From Burkholderiales bacterium (lineage in GTDB: Bacteria; Pseudomonadota; Gammaproteobacteria; Burkholderiales; SG8-39): 32,631 nt of DNA. The stretch lies in the NCBI GenBank assembly GCA_014860445.1, contig JACZJT010000044.1:1-32631 (forward strand), written 5' to 3'. Shown here piece after piece: positions 8,050-15,151 of this stretch; position 1 is the first letter of the stretch, and each line of letters begins with the position of its first letter. A model generated the notes under the pieces. That model was not told the DNA's origin. It worked only from the letters and a program-made list of their open reading frames with translations, and searched no databases. Made by a program: the position numbers and the translations under genes.

Positions 8050-8363
8050 GCGGCTTCGGCAGCCGGGTCTTCGAGCAGCAGCATGCTGCCGGCGGGCAGA
8101 CAGCGCTTGAGTTCGCTGAGTTCGGGTGCGTTGCGAAACGCGATGCCAACGGCCTGGGCGCGGCCGTCCATCGAAGACAGGCGCTCGATCACGCTCACTT
8201 CCAGGCGCCGTGCCGCTTCGCCGCCCAGCGCGAGCGGCGCGCTCAGCTGCCCGATGCGCACGGTGCCGGCGCGCACGTGGCCCACGATCACCGCGCCGCG
8301 GCCGGCCAGGAACATCGCATTGCTGACTTCGATTTGTGCGCCGGTGTGCGCCGTTTCCGCCAC
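8046..8363 (-). CDS. Free-standing EF-Tu domain-2-like beta-barrel protein
   Basis: 105 residues, no signal peptide. Residues about 18-40 (FLAGRGAVIVGHVRAGTVRIG) follow the pattern of domain 2 of translational GTPases, F-x-x-x-GRG-x-V-x-x-G-x-V-x-x-G-x-V-x-x-G. The rest alternates strand-forming segments (RRLEVSVIERL, AQAVGIAF) and ends in SMLLLED, also like that barrel. No G domain is present, so it cannot be a GTPase by itself. The start is five bases after the XRE gene stop, and the stop overlaps the MFS start, so the three genes are almost certainly cotranslated. Function unknown. Confidence 0.72.
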   Translation of the reverse strand: MAETAHTGAQIEVSNAMFLAGRGAVIVGHVRAGTVRIGQLSAPLALGGEAARRLEVSVIERLSSMDGRAQAVGIAFRNAPELSELKRCLPAGSMLLLEDPAAEAA

Positions 8364-8368
8364 CGCAC

Positions 8369-8611
8369 TCAGCCCTGGCCGTAGGGTCGCGTCGCGCTCA
8401 TGCGTACGCTGATGCCGATGTGCGCGGCTGCGTCGATGAGACGGTCGAGGGTGAAAATGTCTTCGCCCTGGCGCAGCCGGCTCATCTGTCCGGCCGTGAG
8501 GCCGAGCTGTTCGGCGGCATCGACGTCCTTGAGCTTCAATTCTACGATGCGGCTGAGGATGCGCTCGCGCAGCTGCGCGCGCAGGGGGGCGCTGGGGGAT
8601 TTGGCGGTCAT
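8369..8611 (-). CDS. XRE-family helix-turn-helix regulator (HTH_37/HigA-like)
   Basis: 80 residues. Residues about 30-75 form an XRE HTH: DAAEQLGLTAGQMSRLRQGE, then FTLDRLIDAAAHIGISVRM. This C-terminal form is common in antitoxin-type or phage-derived regulators of the HigA/HTH_37 group. GAGGAGG lies upstream of the ATG with about nine bases spacing. No RelE/HigB-like toxin ORF lies directly upstream; instead the EF-Tu-like and MFS genes follow at 5 bp and by overlap. A local autoregulator of this operon is the likeliest role. Confidence 0.82.
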   Translation of the reverse strand: MTAKSPSAPLRAQLRERILSRIVELKLKDVDAAEQLGLTAGQMSRLRQGEDIFTLDRLIDAAAHIGISVRMSATRPYGQG

Positions 8612-8767
8612 GGGCTTAGCCTCCTCGTGTATTTACCAATTTTAGCATGGACGCGTGGCGGAGATATAGGCGGAATAAGCGTGTTGCGATTTAAATGTTT
8701 GACATTATCGCAAGAAAAGGAGGTCGAGCTGCGTGCGGGCGCGTGAAGAAGCGTGCGGCGCCGGGCC

Positions 8768-9712
8768 TTATCGCGCGCGTTTGAGCAGCGCGTTCAGGCT
8801 CGGGAGCGCGGATTGCACGGCGAATTCGCCTGCTTCGATTGCTTCCTTGGCACGGTGAAAATCGAGCAGGCCGAGGTGGGAGAGGCGCGGCGACACGATC
8901 GCATCGGGCGGATCGCCCGCCATGCGGCTGCGCGTGACGCGCACCTGCATGATGTTGATGCTGGTGGCCACGACTTCGAGTATGGACGGCAGACGCGGCG
9001 CATCGTCTTCGTCGTCGTCCTCTTTCGCGGGCATGAGCGTGCTCAGACGCTCCTGCAGCTTGCGCCGCCATTCGCTGATTTCGGCGGCGGGCGCTTCGGC
9101 CTCGGGTTCGGCGCGCAGGCGGCGTCCGAGGACGTCGGAGCTGAGGTCGACCGCGATCACGAGATCGGCACCCATCGCGCGCGCGAGCGACACCGGCACC
9201 GGATTCACCAGCGCGCCGTCCACCAGCACGCGTCCTTCGTGCACCACCGGCCTGAACAATGCGGGCAGCGCGATCGAGGCGCGCACCGCCTCGATGGTCG
9301 AGCCTTCGCGCAGCCATACCTCGGTGCCGGTGTCCAGCGCGGTGGCCACCGCGCCGAAGGGCATGGGCAGCTCCTCGATCGGACGGTCGATGAAGTGCTT
9401 GTTCAGGAATTTGACCAGGCGCTCGCCCTTGATCATGCCGCCGCTCATGCGCACGTCGAGCAGTCCAAGCACGTCCCGGATGCCCAGGCCTACCAGCCAT
9501 TGTTCGAACGCCGCGAGCTCGCCCGCGACATAGGCCGCGCCCACCAGCGCGCCGATGGAGGTGCCGCACACCAGGTCGGGCCGGATGCCGGCGCTCTCCA
9601 GCGCGCGGATCACGCCCACATGCGCCCAGCCGCGTGCCGAGCCGCTGCCCAGGGCGAGGCCGATGCGCGGTTTGCGGCGGGTGCTTGTGCGTTGTGTGCG
9701 CTGGGTACTCAT
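8768..9712 (-). CDS. Patatin-like phospholipase, RssA type
   Basis: 314 residues. The Ser-Asp dyad of patatins is clear: oxyanion loop GSGSARG (22-28), nucleophile elbow GTSIG (Ser52) and VDGALVNPVP (Asp165). After the catalytic domain comes an acidic loop KEDDDEDDAP (about 234-243) and a helical C-terminus, as in RssA-like cytoplasmic or membrane-associated lipases. The start at 9712 gives a short basic Thr/Arg N-terminus directly before the conserved RIGLALGSG strand; GGAG lies about ten bases upstream. The open frame to 9832 beyond it looks non-coding. Lipid substrate unknown. Confidence 0.9.
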   Translation of the reverse strand: MSTQRTQRTSTRRKPRIGLALGSGSARGWAHVGVIRALESAGIRPDLVCGTSIGALVGAAYVAGELAAFEQWLVGLGIRDVLGLLDVRMSGGMIKGERLVKFLNKHFIDRPIEELPMPFGAVATALDTGTEVWLREGSTIEAVRASIALPALFRPVVHEGRVLVDGALVNPVPVSLARAMGADLVIAVDLSSDVLGRRLRAEPEAEAPAAEISEWRRKLQERLSTLMPAKEDDDEDDAPRLPSILEVVATSINIMQVRVTRSRMAGDPPDAIVSPRLSHLGLLDFHRAKEAIEAGEFAVQSALPSLNALLKRAR

Positions 9713-9826
9713 GTGCGGCTTCGCTCCTCGTGCCTGGTAAATAACCGGGTTAGCGAAATTTTCGCATGGAGAACGCAAACCGCCAGGGAAAACGTATTCC
9801 GGCCCCGGTATTTCAACAAGATGATC

Positions 9827-9851
9827 GCACATGTCGAACTAGAGCATGTGC
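9827..9851. repeat. Inverted repeat GCACATG / CATGTGC
   Basis: Seven-base perfect arms (9827-9833 and 9845-9851) with an 11-base spacer in the 203-bp gap upstream of the patatin gene. It may be an operator or part of a terminator; no T-tract. Confidence 0.3.
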
Positions 9852-9887
9852 TGCTCTTCGTGCCTGTCCCGTCAACTCCGGGCGCGC

Positions 9888-9908
9888 ACCGGCGCAGCTC
9901 GCGCCGGT
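9888..9908 (-). terminator. GC-rich hairpin after the CGGGG lipoprotein gene
   Basis: Perfect 8-bp stem ACCGGCGC / GCGCCGGT with the five-base loop AGCTC, starting about eight bases beyond the lipoprotein stop codon. Position and stem strength suit a terminator, but no U-tract follows. Confidence 0.5.
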
Positions 9909-9915
9909 TCGAGGA

Positions 9916-10692
9916 TCAGGGCTTGATGCCGACGAAGATGAGGCCGTTGCTGCGGGTGTCGTTGAGCGCGGCCAGATACAGCCGCTTTGCGCCCGAGTCG
10001 AAGTAGCCGATACCGGCGACCGTGCTGGTGCCGCTCGCGCAGGCACCGCCGCCGAACTTGACCGACACATCGTACAGATTGCCTTTTGAGCGCGGCCGGG
10101 CGGTTCCGAGGAACTTGCAGCCGCTGCCGAGGGCGGTGCCGGCGACCACGCCCGGCGCACTGATGACGATGCTGCTCAATTCGTCTTTGCCGGCAACGGA
10201 CGCGACGCCGGTGTAGGTGCCGGAGATTGCAGAAACGCTGGGGGTTTGTTCGTAGTCCGGGTTGTAGCTGCTGGTGAAAGTGTAGGACTGATTCAAGCTA
10301 GGGTAGCTTACCGAGCCGTTGAAGCTTTGCCTGACCCTATAGCTTACGGAAACCGTGGCGTTGTTGACGCCCTGACCTTCAATATTGAAGTCCACGCCGT
10401 CGGAGGAGGAGAAGCTGCCGTTGAGCGCGCTGCCGCTGCCTTGAACGAAGCCGGCGATAAACGAACTCGCGTGGGGCAGCGAGTACAGCAGCCAATAGCT
10501 GCCGTCGTCGAGCACGAATGCGGTCAGGGTACGCGAGCTGCTGGTGCTGCCGATCCACAGGCCTTCGGCGCTGGTGGCGGGATCGGGGGCCGGGGCGGCG
10601 TCGCCATCGCCGCCGCCGCCGCATGCCGCCAGTGCGAAGACGAGGCCAGACATGACAAAAGCTTTAACGGTTGCGCTCGAGCTGGATTTCAC
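9916..10692 (-). CDS. CGGGG-type lipoprotein, function unknown
   Basis: 258 residues if translation starts at the GTG at 10692. That GTG has AAGGAG seven bases upstream, whereas an ATG 15 bases earlier (10707) overlaps the Shine-Dalgarno itself and has none. The N-terminus has a lipoprotein signal with lipobox LAAC (Cys24) and then GGGGDGDAAPAPDP, the low-complexity linker typical of betaproteobacterial surface lipoproteins. The rest is Ser/Gly/Thr-rich beta sequence beginning EGLWIGSTSS and including GTYTGVAS and GIGYFDSGAKRLYLA, suggesting two related beta-sandwich halves. No enzymatic motif is seen. A dyad repeat lies 48 bp upstream of the start. Confidence 0.82.
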   Translation of the reverse strand: MKSSSSATVKAFVMSGLVFALAACGGGGDGDAAPAPDPATSAEGLWIGSTSSSRTLTAFVLDDGSYWLLYSLPHASSFIAGFVQGSGSALNGSFSSSDGVDFNIEGQGVNNATVSVSYRVRQSFNGSVSYPSLNQSYTFTSSYNPDYEQTPSVSAISGTYTGVASVAGKDELSSIVISAPGVVAGTALGSGCKFLGTARPRSKGNLYDVSVKFGGGACASGTSTVAGIGYFDSGAKRLYLAALNDTRSNGLIFVGIKP

Positions 10693-10739
10693 TGTGGCTC
10701 CTTGCATCTGTTGCGCGGAGAGACCGCGTTCAGACGCAA

Positions 10740-10784
10740 GTTTCCGCTTCGCGGCGCCGCGGCTCTATGCGCTGGCGTACATAG
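10740..10784. repeat. Dyad repeat element, copy 1
   Basis: GTTTCCGCTT (10740-10749), then 15 bases, then CTATGCGCTGGCGTACATAG (10765-10784), whose ends CTATG/CATAG are inverted. A second copy (14089-14131) has the same first block and 19 of 20 bases of the second. Both lie upstream of minus-strand lipoprotein genes, so a shared control element is plausible. Confidence 0.7.
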
Positions 10785-10811
10785 CGCAGGAGATCGCTGC
10801 GCGGTCCGGAG

Positions 10812-12233
10812 CTAGACGCCGAACACTTTCAGCAGGCCATCGCTGAATCCCTCGAGCCCGCGCCCGGTGATGCCGCCCTTGCGTTTCAGGTCCGGCATTT
10901 CCTCGTAGACGTACACGCCGGCCGCGCCGGTGAACAAATCGTTGAACAGGTCCTCCTTGCCGCTCCAGTAGGAAACGAAGGTCTCGCAGCGGGTGTTGGC
11001 ATAATCGAGATTGGCGCTGAAGCCCAGGGTGGCGGCCTGGTTGATCAGACGCCCGCCGCCGGCCGATTCGATGCGGATGCCGCGGCAGCCTTTCATCACC
11101 AGCTGCCCCGGTCCATGGAACACGAGGAAGCGCAGTTGCAGCGTGAGCCAGGCTTGCAGGCTGCCCAGACGCCAGTGGCGCGTGATGCGTATCGGCCTGT
11201 CGCTCTCCTGGATCACCGCGGCCAGCGAGCGCGGCTGGCACACGAAAGCCGCGCCCTCGGCCAGCTCGATGATGCCGACCTCGCTCAGCGGATCCTTGGT
11301 GGCCGAAATCACCACCGGCGCCGTTCCGGCCGGGCCGACCCGGGTCAGCATGTACATGCCCGAGAGCAGGCTCGAGAACGGAATGCGTGCATTGAGCAAC
11401 CACCGGGTCTTTTTTTCCGCCTGCAGCGCGGTGCTCTGCAGATACTCGGGCTGGATCAGCAATTCCTGGTTCGCTGCGAGCACGACCGGCAGCGAAACGG
11501 CGGACATTTTCCCGCGGCCGCCTGCCGCGATCGTCGCGGACGGTGAACGGATGCTTCCGGACGCCGCCGGCAACAGTCGTATCGGCGGTCGCGCCGCGGC
11601 CCAGGGCGCGATGACGAAATAGAAAAACACTTTGATGCCGATCGGCACCAGCAGAACGCCGAGCAGGACGCCGAGCGCGATCGGCAGCTTCTGCCCGATG
11701 ACGGTGATCAGGCGCGCGAAATAATCCTGTTTGAGCTTGTCGTCGACCTCCGCGATCTGTTTGCGCAGCTGTCCGATGCCGCCCTGGTTCTGCGCCACCT
11801 GGGCGTTCAACTCGTTTTTCCAGGTCGCGATCGACCGGGTTTGCCGATCGACGATTTCCTGGTAGCTCGCGATCGCCTGGTCGAGCAGGGTGATTTCTAT
11901 CCAGGCCTCCGACAGCGGAATGTTGCGCGCCAGCGGGTGCGCGTCCCTGAGTTGCTGCCGCTCGGCGCGCGCCTGCTCCAGAATCGATCCCATGTGCTGA
12001 ACGGCGAATGCGGCCTTCTTCGTGCGCGCGGCGGCGTCGCGCGTTTGCGCCTGGATTTGCTGCGACAGCGCTTCCATGCGCGCGACCAGGGTGGCGCGAT
12101 CGCCCTGGAGATCCACGACGTTTTTCAATCCGTCCTGCAGCCACACCCCCGCGATCAGCACGGCGAGTATGAGCAGCAGTGTCGCCGCCTGGCGCAACAG
12201 CCATCTGAAGATGCCGCTGAAAAATTTTCCCAT
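10812..12233 (-). CDS. Membrane/coiled-coil protein with AIM24-like C-terminal domain
   Basis: 473 residues. A first transmembrane helix (about 15-32) is followed by coiled-coil segments (about 42-100 and 120-170, rich in Gln, Glu, Arg and Ala), a second transmembrane helix (about 183-210) and a beta-rich C-terminal domain (about 240-455). In that domain VGIIELAEGAAFVCQPRSLAAV and LRFLVFHGPGQLVMKGCRG recall AIM24/TRAP-like beta-helices (L-x-x-G-x-x-x-x-V ... F-x-GPG-x-V-x-x-x-x-x-G). This assignment is by eye and moderate only. The gene starts 15 bp after the EcsC-family stop, so the two probably act together at the inner membrane. The proposed start codon begins MGKFFSGIFRWLL. Confidence 0.72.
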   Translation of the reverse strand: MGKFFSGIFRWLLRQAATLLLILAVLIAGVWLQDGLKNVVDLQGDRATLVARMEALSQQIQAQTRDAAARTKKAAFAVQHMGSILEQARAERQQLRDAHPLARNIPLSEAWIEITLLDQAIASYQEIVDRQTRSIATWKNELNAQVAQNQGGIGQLRKQIAEVDDKLKQDYFARLITVIGQKLPIALGVLLGVLLVPIGIKVFFYFVIAPWAAARPPIRLLPAASGSIRSPSATIAAGGRGKMSAVSLPVVLAANQELLIQPEYLQSTALQAEKKTRWLLNARIPFSSLLSGMYMLTRVGPAGTAPVVISATKDPLSEVGIIELAEGAAFVCQPRSLAAVIQESDRPIRITRHWRLGSLQAWLTLQLRFLVFHGPGQLVMKGCRGIRIESAGGGRLINQAATLGFSANLDYANTRCETFVSYWSGKEDLFNDLFTGAAGVYVYEEMPDLKRKGGITGRGLEGFSDGLLKVFGV

Positions 12234-12248
12234 GATCCTGTCCGGAGT

Positions 12249-13040
12249 CTAGCGCGCCGGGGGCAGCCCGGCGTAGGTGCGTTCGACTTCCGCGGCGCCA
12301 TGCGCGCGCTCGAGCCGGCGCACGATGAAATGGCCCTTGGCCATGTCCTGGAAATGGTCGATGAACACGGTGTTGATGGCCGCGCCGCCGAACGCGCCCA
12401 GGACCGGCACCGCCTGCGCGGCGGCTTTCTCGGATACGACGACGGAAAAGCGCGCGGCGATCAAGGCTATCAGGCGCACCATTGCCGGCGCGCCTTGATG
12501 TGCCAGGCTGCTGCGGGCGAGATGCTTCAGCGCATCGGAAACGGCCTTGGCCAGCGCCGTCCGCGTGGCGAAGTATCCGGTCTCGCTGCCGTCGTCGTTT
12601 TTCGAGCCGCCGCCCAGCGCCAATACCTGTACGCATTCGAGTCGCGCTTCGGGCGTGCCCAGGTTCTCGCCCTGGCTGCGCGCGATGTCCGCGATCGAGC
12701 GCAGCATGATCGCGGTGGATACGGGAAGCTCGAGCGCGAGCGCCGGCAGGCCGAACACGCCGCCGGCTGCGCCGGTGGCCCCGACCGCCAGCTTGTGCCA
12801 CCAGTTCGAGGGCGCGGGCGCGTCGCGCTTGTCCATGGTCCAGAGCGCCGCGTCCAGCGCCGCAGCGATCGATTTGCGCGTTGCCGTATTCACCAGCGCG
12901 TTCCACCGCTTGGGCAGCAGCGCAAATCCCTTCTCGATCGGCGTGCCGACGTAGTTGCTGATGCGGGCGGCCAGGCCGGGAGTTTCGAGCAAGCGCTTCG
13001 CCGTTCGCAGTTCGTCAATTTCAGTGGCTGAAAGCGACAT
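12249..13040 (-). CDS. EcsC family protein
   Basis: 263 residues. It has the EcsC pattern: an N-terminal helix with NYVGTPIEKGFALLPK, then a Gly/Ala-rich membrane-like hairpin GATGAAGGVFGLPALALELPVSTAIMLRSIADIA (about 88-121), a GY(F)-x-TR stretch, AARFSVVVSEKAAAQAVPVLGAFGGAAIN and a final FIDHFQDMAKGHFIVRRLE helix. EcsC is named from a Bacillus ABC exporter operon, but stand-alone members have no known activity. It is directly upstream of the AIM24-like membrane protein (15-bp gap) and 48 bp downstream of pssA on the same strand, so a lipid or membrane role is an attractive inference only. Confidence 0.85.
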   Translation of the reverse strand: MSLSATEIDELRTAKRLLETPGLAARISNYVGTPIEKGFALLPKRWNALVNTATRKSIAAALDAALWTMDKRDAPAPSNWWHKLAVGATGAAGGVFGLPALALELPVSTAIMLRSIADIARSQGENLGTPEARLECVQVLALGGGSKNDDGSETGYFATRTALAKAVSDALKHLARSSLAHQGAPAMVRLIALIAARFSVVVSEKAAAQAVPVLGAFGGAAINTVFIDHFQDMAKGHFIVRRLERAHGAAEVERTYAGLPPAR

Positions 13041-13088
13041 GCACCATTCCTCGATGGAAGCCGCCGCCGCTTTGGCCGGTCGCGGCCC

Positions 13089-13715
13089 TCAGAGTTTGGG
13101 AAAGCGTATGCGGCTGACCATGAGCGAACCGGAGAGCGCGAACACCAGCGCCAGCGGATGCAGCGTAAAGCCGGCGAACACGAAACTCCCGAACCAGAGG
13201 GCATCGCCCACCGCGCCCTGCCAGGCCGCCACGAACAGCAGCAGCACCAGCAGCAGCGAGCTCGGAATCGGGGTGCCCTCGAAATATTTTACTTTGCCCG
13301 CCTCGTCGGACATCGACTCGGCGGTCACATTGTAGCGCGCCAGCCGCGAGACGCCGCAGGCGACAAACGCGGCGAGAATGACGCGGTCGTACAGGCCCTG
13401 CATGCCGCAGCCGTAGGCGATCACCGCCGGGGCGACGCCGAAGGAGATCACATCGGCGAGCGAGTCGAGTTCGCGCCCCATTGCCGAGGTCTTCTGCCGC
13501 CAGCGCGCGATGCGGCCGTCGAGCACGTCGAAGATCAGGGCGGCAAGAACCAGGCCGCAGGCGAAATACACATGCCGGATGTCCTCCGTCTGCAGGTAAG
13601 TCATCATGGAGAACAGCGCGCCGATGCCGCAGACCGCGTTGGCGAGCGTGAACCAGTCGGCGAGGTGAAATTCGCGGATCATGGCGAAGGGCTTATTCGG
13701 ATTTGGTGTCATCAT
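13089..13715 (-). CDS. pssA: CDP-diacylglycerol-serine O-phosphatidyltransferase
   Basis: 208 residues, multi-pass inner-membrane protein with about six hydrophobic segments. It has a perfect CDP-alcohol phosphotransferase signature, DG-x2-AR-x8-G-x3-D-x3-D, at Asp66-Gly67, Ala70-Arg71, Gly80, Asp84 and Asp88. The N-terminal FTLANAVCGIGALFSM and the ARYN(V) motif after the third helix are those of the type II PssA family, which makes phosphatidylserine, the precursor of phosphatidylethanolamine. Phosphatidylglycerophosphate or phosphatidylcholine synthases share the signature but not this N-terminus. Two tandem ATGs (13715, 13712) are possible starts. A psd decarboxylase gene, often adjacent, is absent here. 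Confidence 0.9.
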   Translation of the reverse strand: MMTPNPNKPFAMIREFHLADWFTLANAVCGIGALFSMMTYLQTEDIRHVYFACGLVLAALIFDVLDGRIARWRQKTSAMGRELDSLADVISFGVAPAVIAYGCGMQGLYDRVILAAFVACGVSRLARYNVTAESMSDEAGKVKYFEGTPIPSSLLLVLLLFVAAWQGAVGDALWFGSFVFAGFTLHPLALVFALSGSLMVSRIRFPKL

Positions 13716-13801
13716 GGCACTCAGAGTATTCCACTGCGTCGGAAAGCGATAGCGCGCACGCCTGCATCGTCGTCACGCGGGGGGTGCGCGGTGCACTGCG
13801 T

Positions 13802-13945
13802 TCAGCGGCGCTGGCTGTTGCTGTCGTCCTGCGTGCTCGTCGTCGTGGTGGTCGTACTGGATCCGGGCAGGGGCACGATGAAGCCCACGCAGGCGCTCAA
13901 TGTGCATACTGCCAGTGCTGCCGCAATCAGTTTCAGCTGTCTCAT
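13802..13945 (-). CDS. 47-residue lipoprotein
   Basis: A short lipoprotein: MRQLKLIAAALAVCTLSAC with lipobox LSAC (Cys19), then VGFIVPLPGSS, a run of Thr and a polar tail TQDDSNSQRR. GGGAG lies six bases before the ATG at 13945. The frame is open further upstream (to 14068) but without secretion character. The Thr/Ser linker with no folded domain resembles small anchor or lysis-type lipoproteins; function unknown. The second copy of the dyad repeat lies about 144 bp upstream. Confidence 0.75.
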   Translation of the reverse strand: MRQLKLIAAALAVCTLSACVGFIVPLPGSSTTTTTTSTQDDSNSQRR

Positions 13946-14088
13946 GACTAGCTCCCGCTTTTGGTTGGCGCCGCCCGAAGCGGACACGGCGCGAATCCAG
14001 CGCGCGCATGCCGCATTTGATCGCCGGCATTCCGCGATCAGGTCTTTGCAAGCGAATGTCTGCGCCAATACGCTGCTGGTGCCCCCAG

Positions 14089-14131
14089 TTTCCGCTTTGC
14101 GCGCGCGGCGCTCTATGCGCTAGCGTACATA
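14089..14131. repeat. Dyad repeat element, copy 2
   Basis: GTTTCCGCTT (14089-14098), then 13 bases, then CTATGCGCTAGCGTACATAG (14112-14131). It differs by one base from copy 1 in the 20-base block, and its core CGCTAGCG is a perfect palindrome. It lies between the nitroreductase stop and the 47-residue lipoprotein. Confidence 0.7.
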
Positions 14132-14183
14132 GGGACCGGCATTCGTATCACGACGTATCGGGCGCGTAGCGGCCGGCGGCGAC

Positions 14184-14861
14184 TTAGCTCAGAAACTGAA
14201 CCGTGGCGTCCAGGGCGACCCGATCGGTGCGCGCTTTGTTGGCGGGGGCATTGTCCTCGGGGTAGCCGAAGGACATGCCGAACAGAATGCCGGTGTCTTC
14301 GGACAAGCCGAACATTTTGCGCGCCGGATCTGGATATACGCCGAGCGCGCCCTGCATGCAGCTGGAAATGCCGCGCTCGGCCATCAGCAGTGCCAGCGTC
14401 TGCGCATAGATGCCCAGATCGACTGCGCCGGTGATCTGGAGATATTTGGCCATGGTGAAAAACGCTGCGTGCGGCGCGTCGAAAAACCCCCAGTTGCGCA
14501 GCATGGCGATCTGGCGGCTAGGTTTGTCGGTGCGCTCGACGCCCATCGCGCCGTAAAGCGCGTTGGCCGAGCCGAACTGGCGCTCGCGGTGCACGCCTTC
14601 GTATTTGACGTTCCACTCGAAGTCCGGGTTGGGCGGAGCGCCGCTCATGACGGCACTCACGAGCTCCTGTTTCAGCTGATCCTTTTTCGCGCCGGACACG
14701 ACGTAGGCGCGGCAGGGCTGCACATTGCAGTTGGACGGGGCCATCTGCGCCAGAGAAAAAATTTCGTCGAGCACGGCTTGCGGCACGGGCGTGTTGCGGA
14801 ACGCGCGCACGGAGGCGCGCTGTTTCAACACTTCGGATACGGATATTGCTGCTGCGGGCAT
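14184..14861 (-). CDS. Nitroreductase-family flavoprotein
   Basis: 225 residues. Family features in order: SVSEVLKQRASVRAFRNTPVP (FMN phosphate-binding Arg residues near the start), DEIFSLAQMAPSNCNVQPCRAYVV (the APS-x-x-N-x-QP motif), a central FFDAPHAAFF-like strand, AVDLGIYAQTLALLMAERGISSCMQGAL, and the late FGMSFGYPEDNAPANKARTDR (the GYP motif). These FMN enzymes use NAD(P)H to reduce nitroaromatics or quinones; the physiological substrate is unknown. The start at 14861 places the conserved helix at once; frame upstream to 15020 looks non-coding. A GAGA purine run precedes the ATG. Confidence 0.9.
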   Translation of the reverse strand: MPAAAISVSEVLKQRASVRAFRNTPVPQAVLDEIFSLAQMAPSNCNVQPCRAYVVSGAKKDQLKQELVSAVMSGAPPNPDFEWNVKYEGVHRERQFGSANALYGAMGVERTDKPSRQIAMLRNWGFFDAPHAAFFTMAKYLQITGAVDLGIYAQTLALLMAERGISSCMQGALGVYPDPARKMFGLSEDTGILFGMSFGYPEDNAPANKARTDRVALDATVQFLS

Positions 14862-15012
14862 GGGTCGATGCTTTCTCGTTTGGCGGGAACGTCGAATGAT
14901 AGTCGACGCGGCGGCCCAAGGGCCATCGTCGCGTTCCGCCGAGCGTGCCGGCCGCAATCCGGTGCGGGCACGCGACGACGTGGCGTGCGGAATGCGCTTC
15001 CGCAGGAGAGGA

Positions 15013-15029
15013 CGGGCCATCGCGGCCCG
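15013..15029 (-). terminator. Hairpin downstream of the 32-codon ORF
   Basis: Perfect 6-bp stem CGGGCC / GGCCCG, five-base loop, 24 bases after the stop codon of the small ORF. No T-tract, so termination is uncertain. Confidence 0.35.
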
Positions 15030-15052
15030 ACGCTTGCGGACCTTGTGGCGTT

Positions 15053-15151
15053 TTACAAGGCTTGCTGGTACGCGGCTTTGTGCCAGGCGAGACGCCAGGA
15101 ATAGTTCAGTCCCATGTACAGGCGCCAGGCGAGATAGATTCGGCGGGTCAT
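15053..15151 (-). CDS. Possible 32-residue small protein
   Basis: An ORF of 32 codons beginning MTRRIYLAWRLYMGLNYSWR and ending KAAYQQAL. AGGAGA lies seven bases upstream of the ATG, the best ribosome site in this 883-bp gap. The peptide is rich in Trp and Tyr with Arg/Lys at regular spacing and could form an amphipathic helix; the W-R-L pattern repeats (AWRLYM, SWRLAW). No known family is recognised. Sequence quality of the site and the composition argue for translation; the short length argues caution. Confidence 0.5.
   Translation of the reverse strand: MTRRIYLAWRLYMGLNYSWRLAWHKAAYQQAL

Noticed and set aside
8717-8724. AAGGAGGT on the plus strand, a full Shine-Dalgarno match followed by a GTG frame
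   Set aside because: The frame runs antisense through the patatin gene, whose catalytic motifs are clear on the other strand.
8369-8767. Toxin partner for the HigA-like XRE gene
   Set aside because: No RelE/HigB-like ORF exists in the 156 bp upstream or directly downstream.
10765-12906. 713-codon open frame on the minus strand
   Set aside because: Arg/Gly/Pro-rich shadow of the AIM24-like and EcsC genes; no domain logic.
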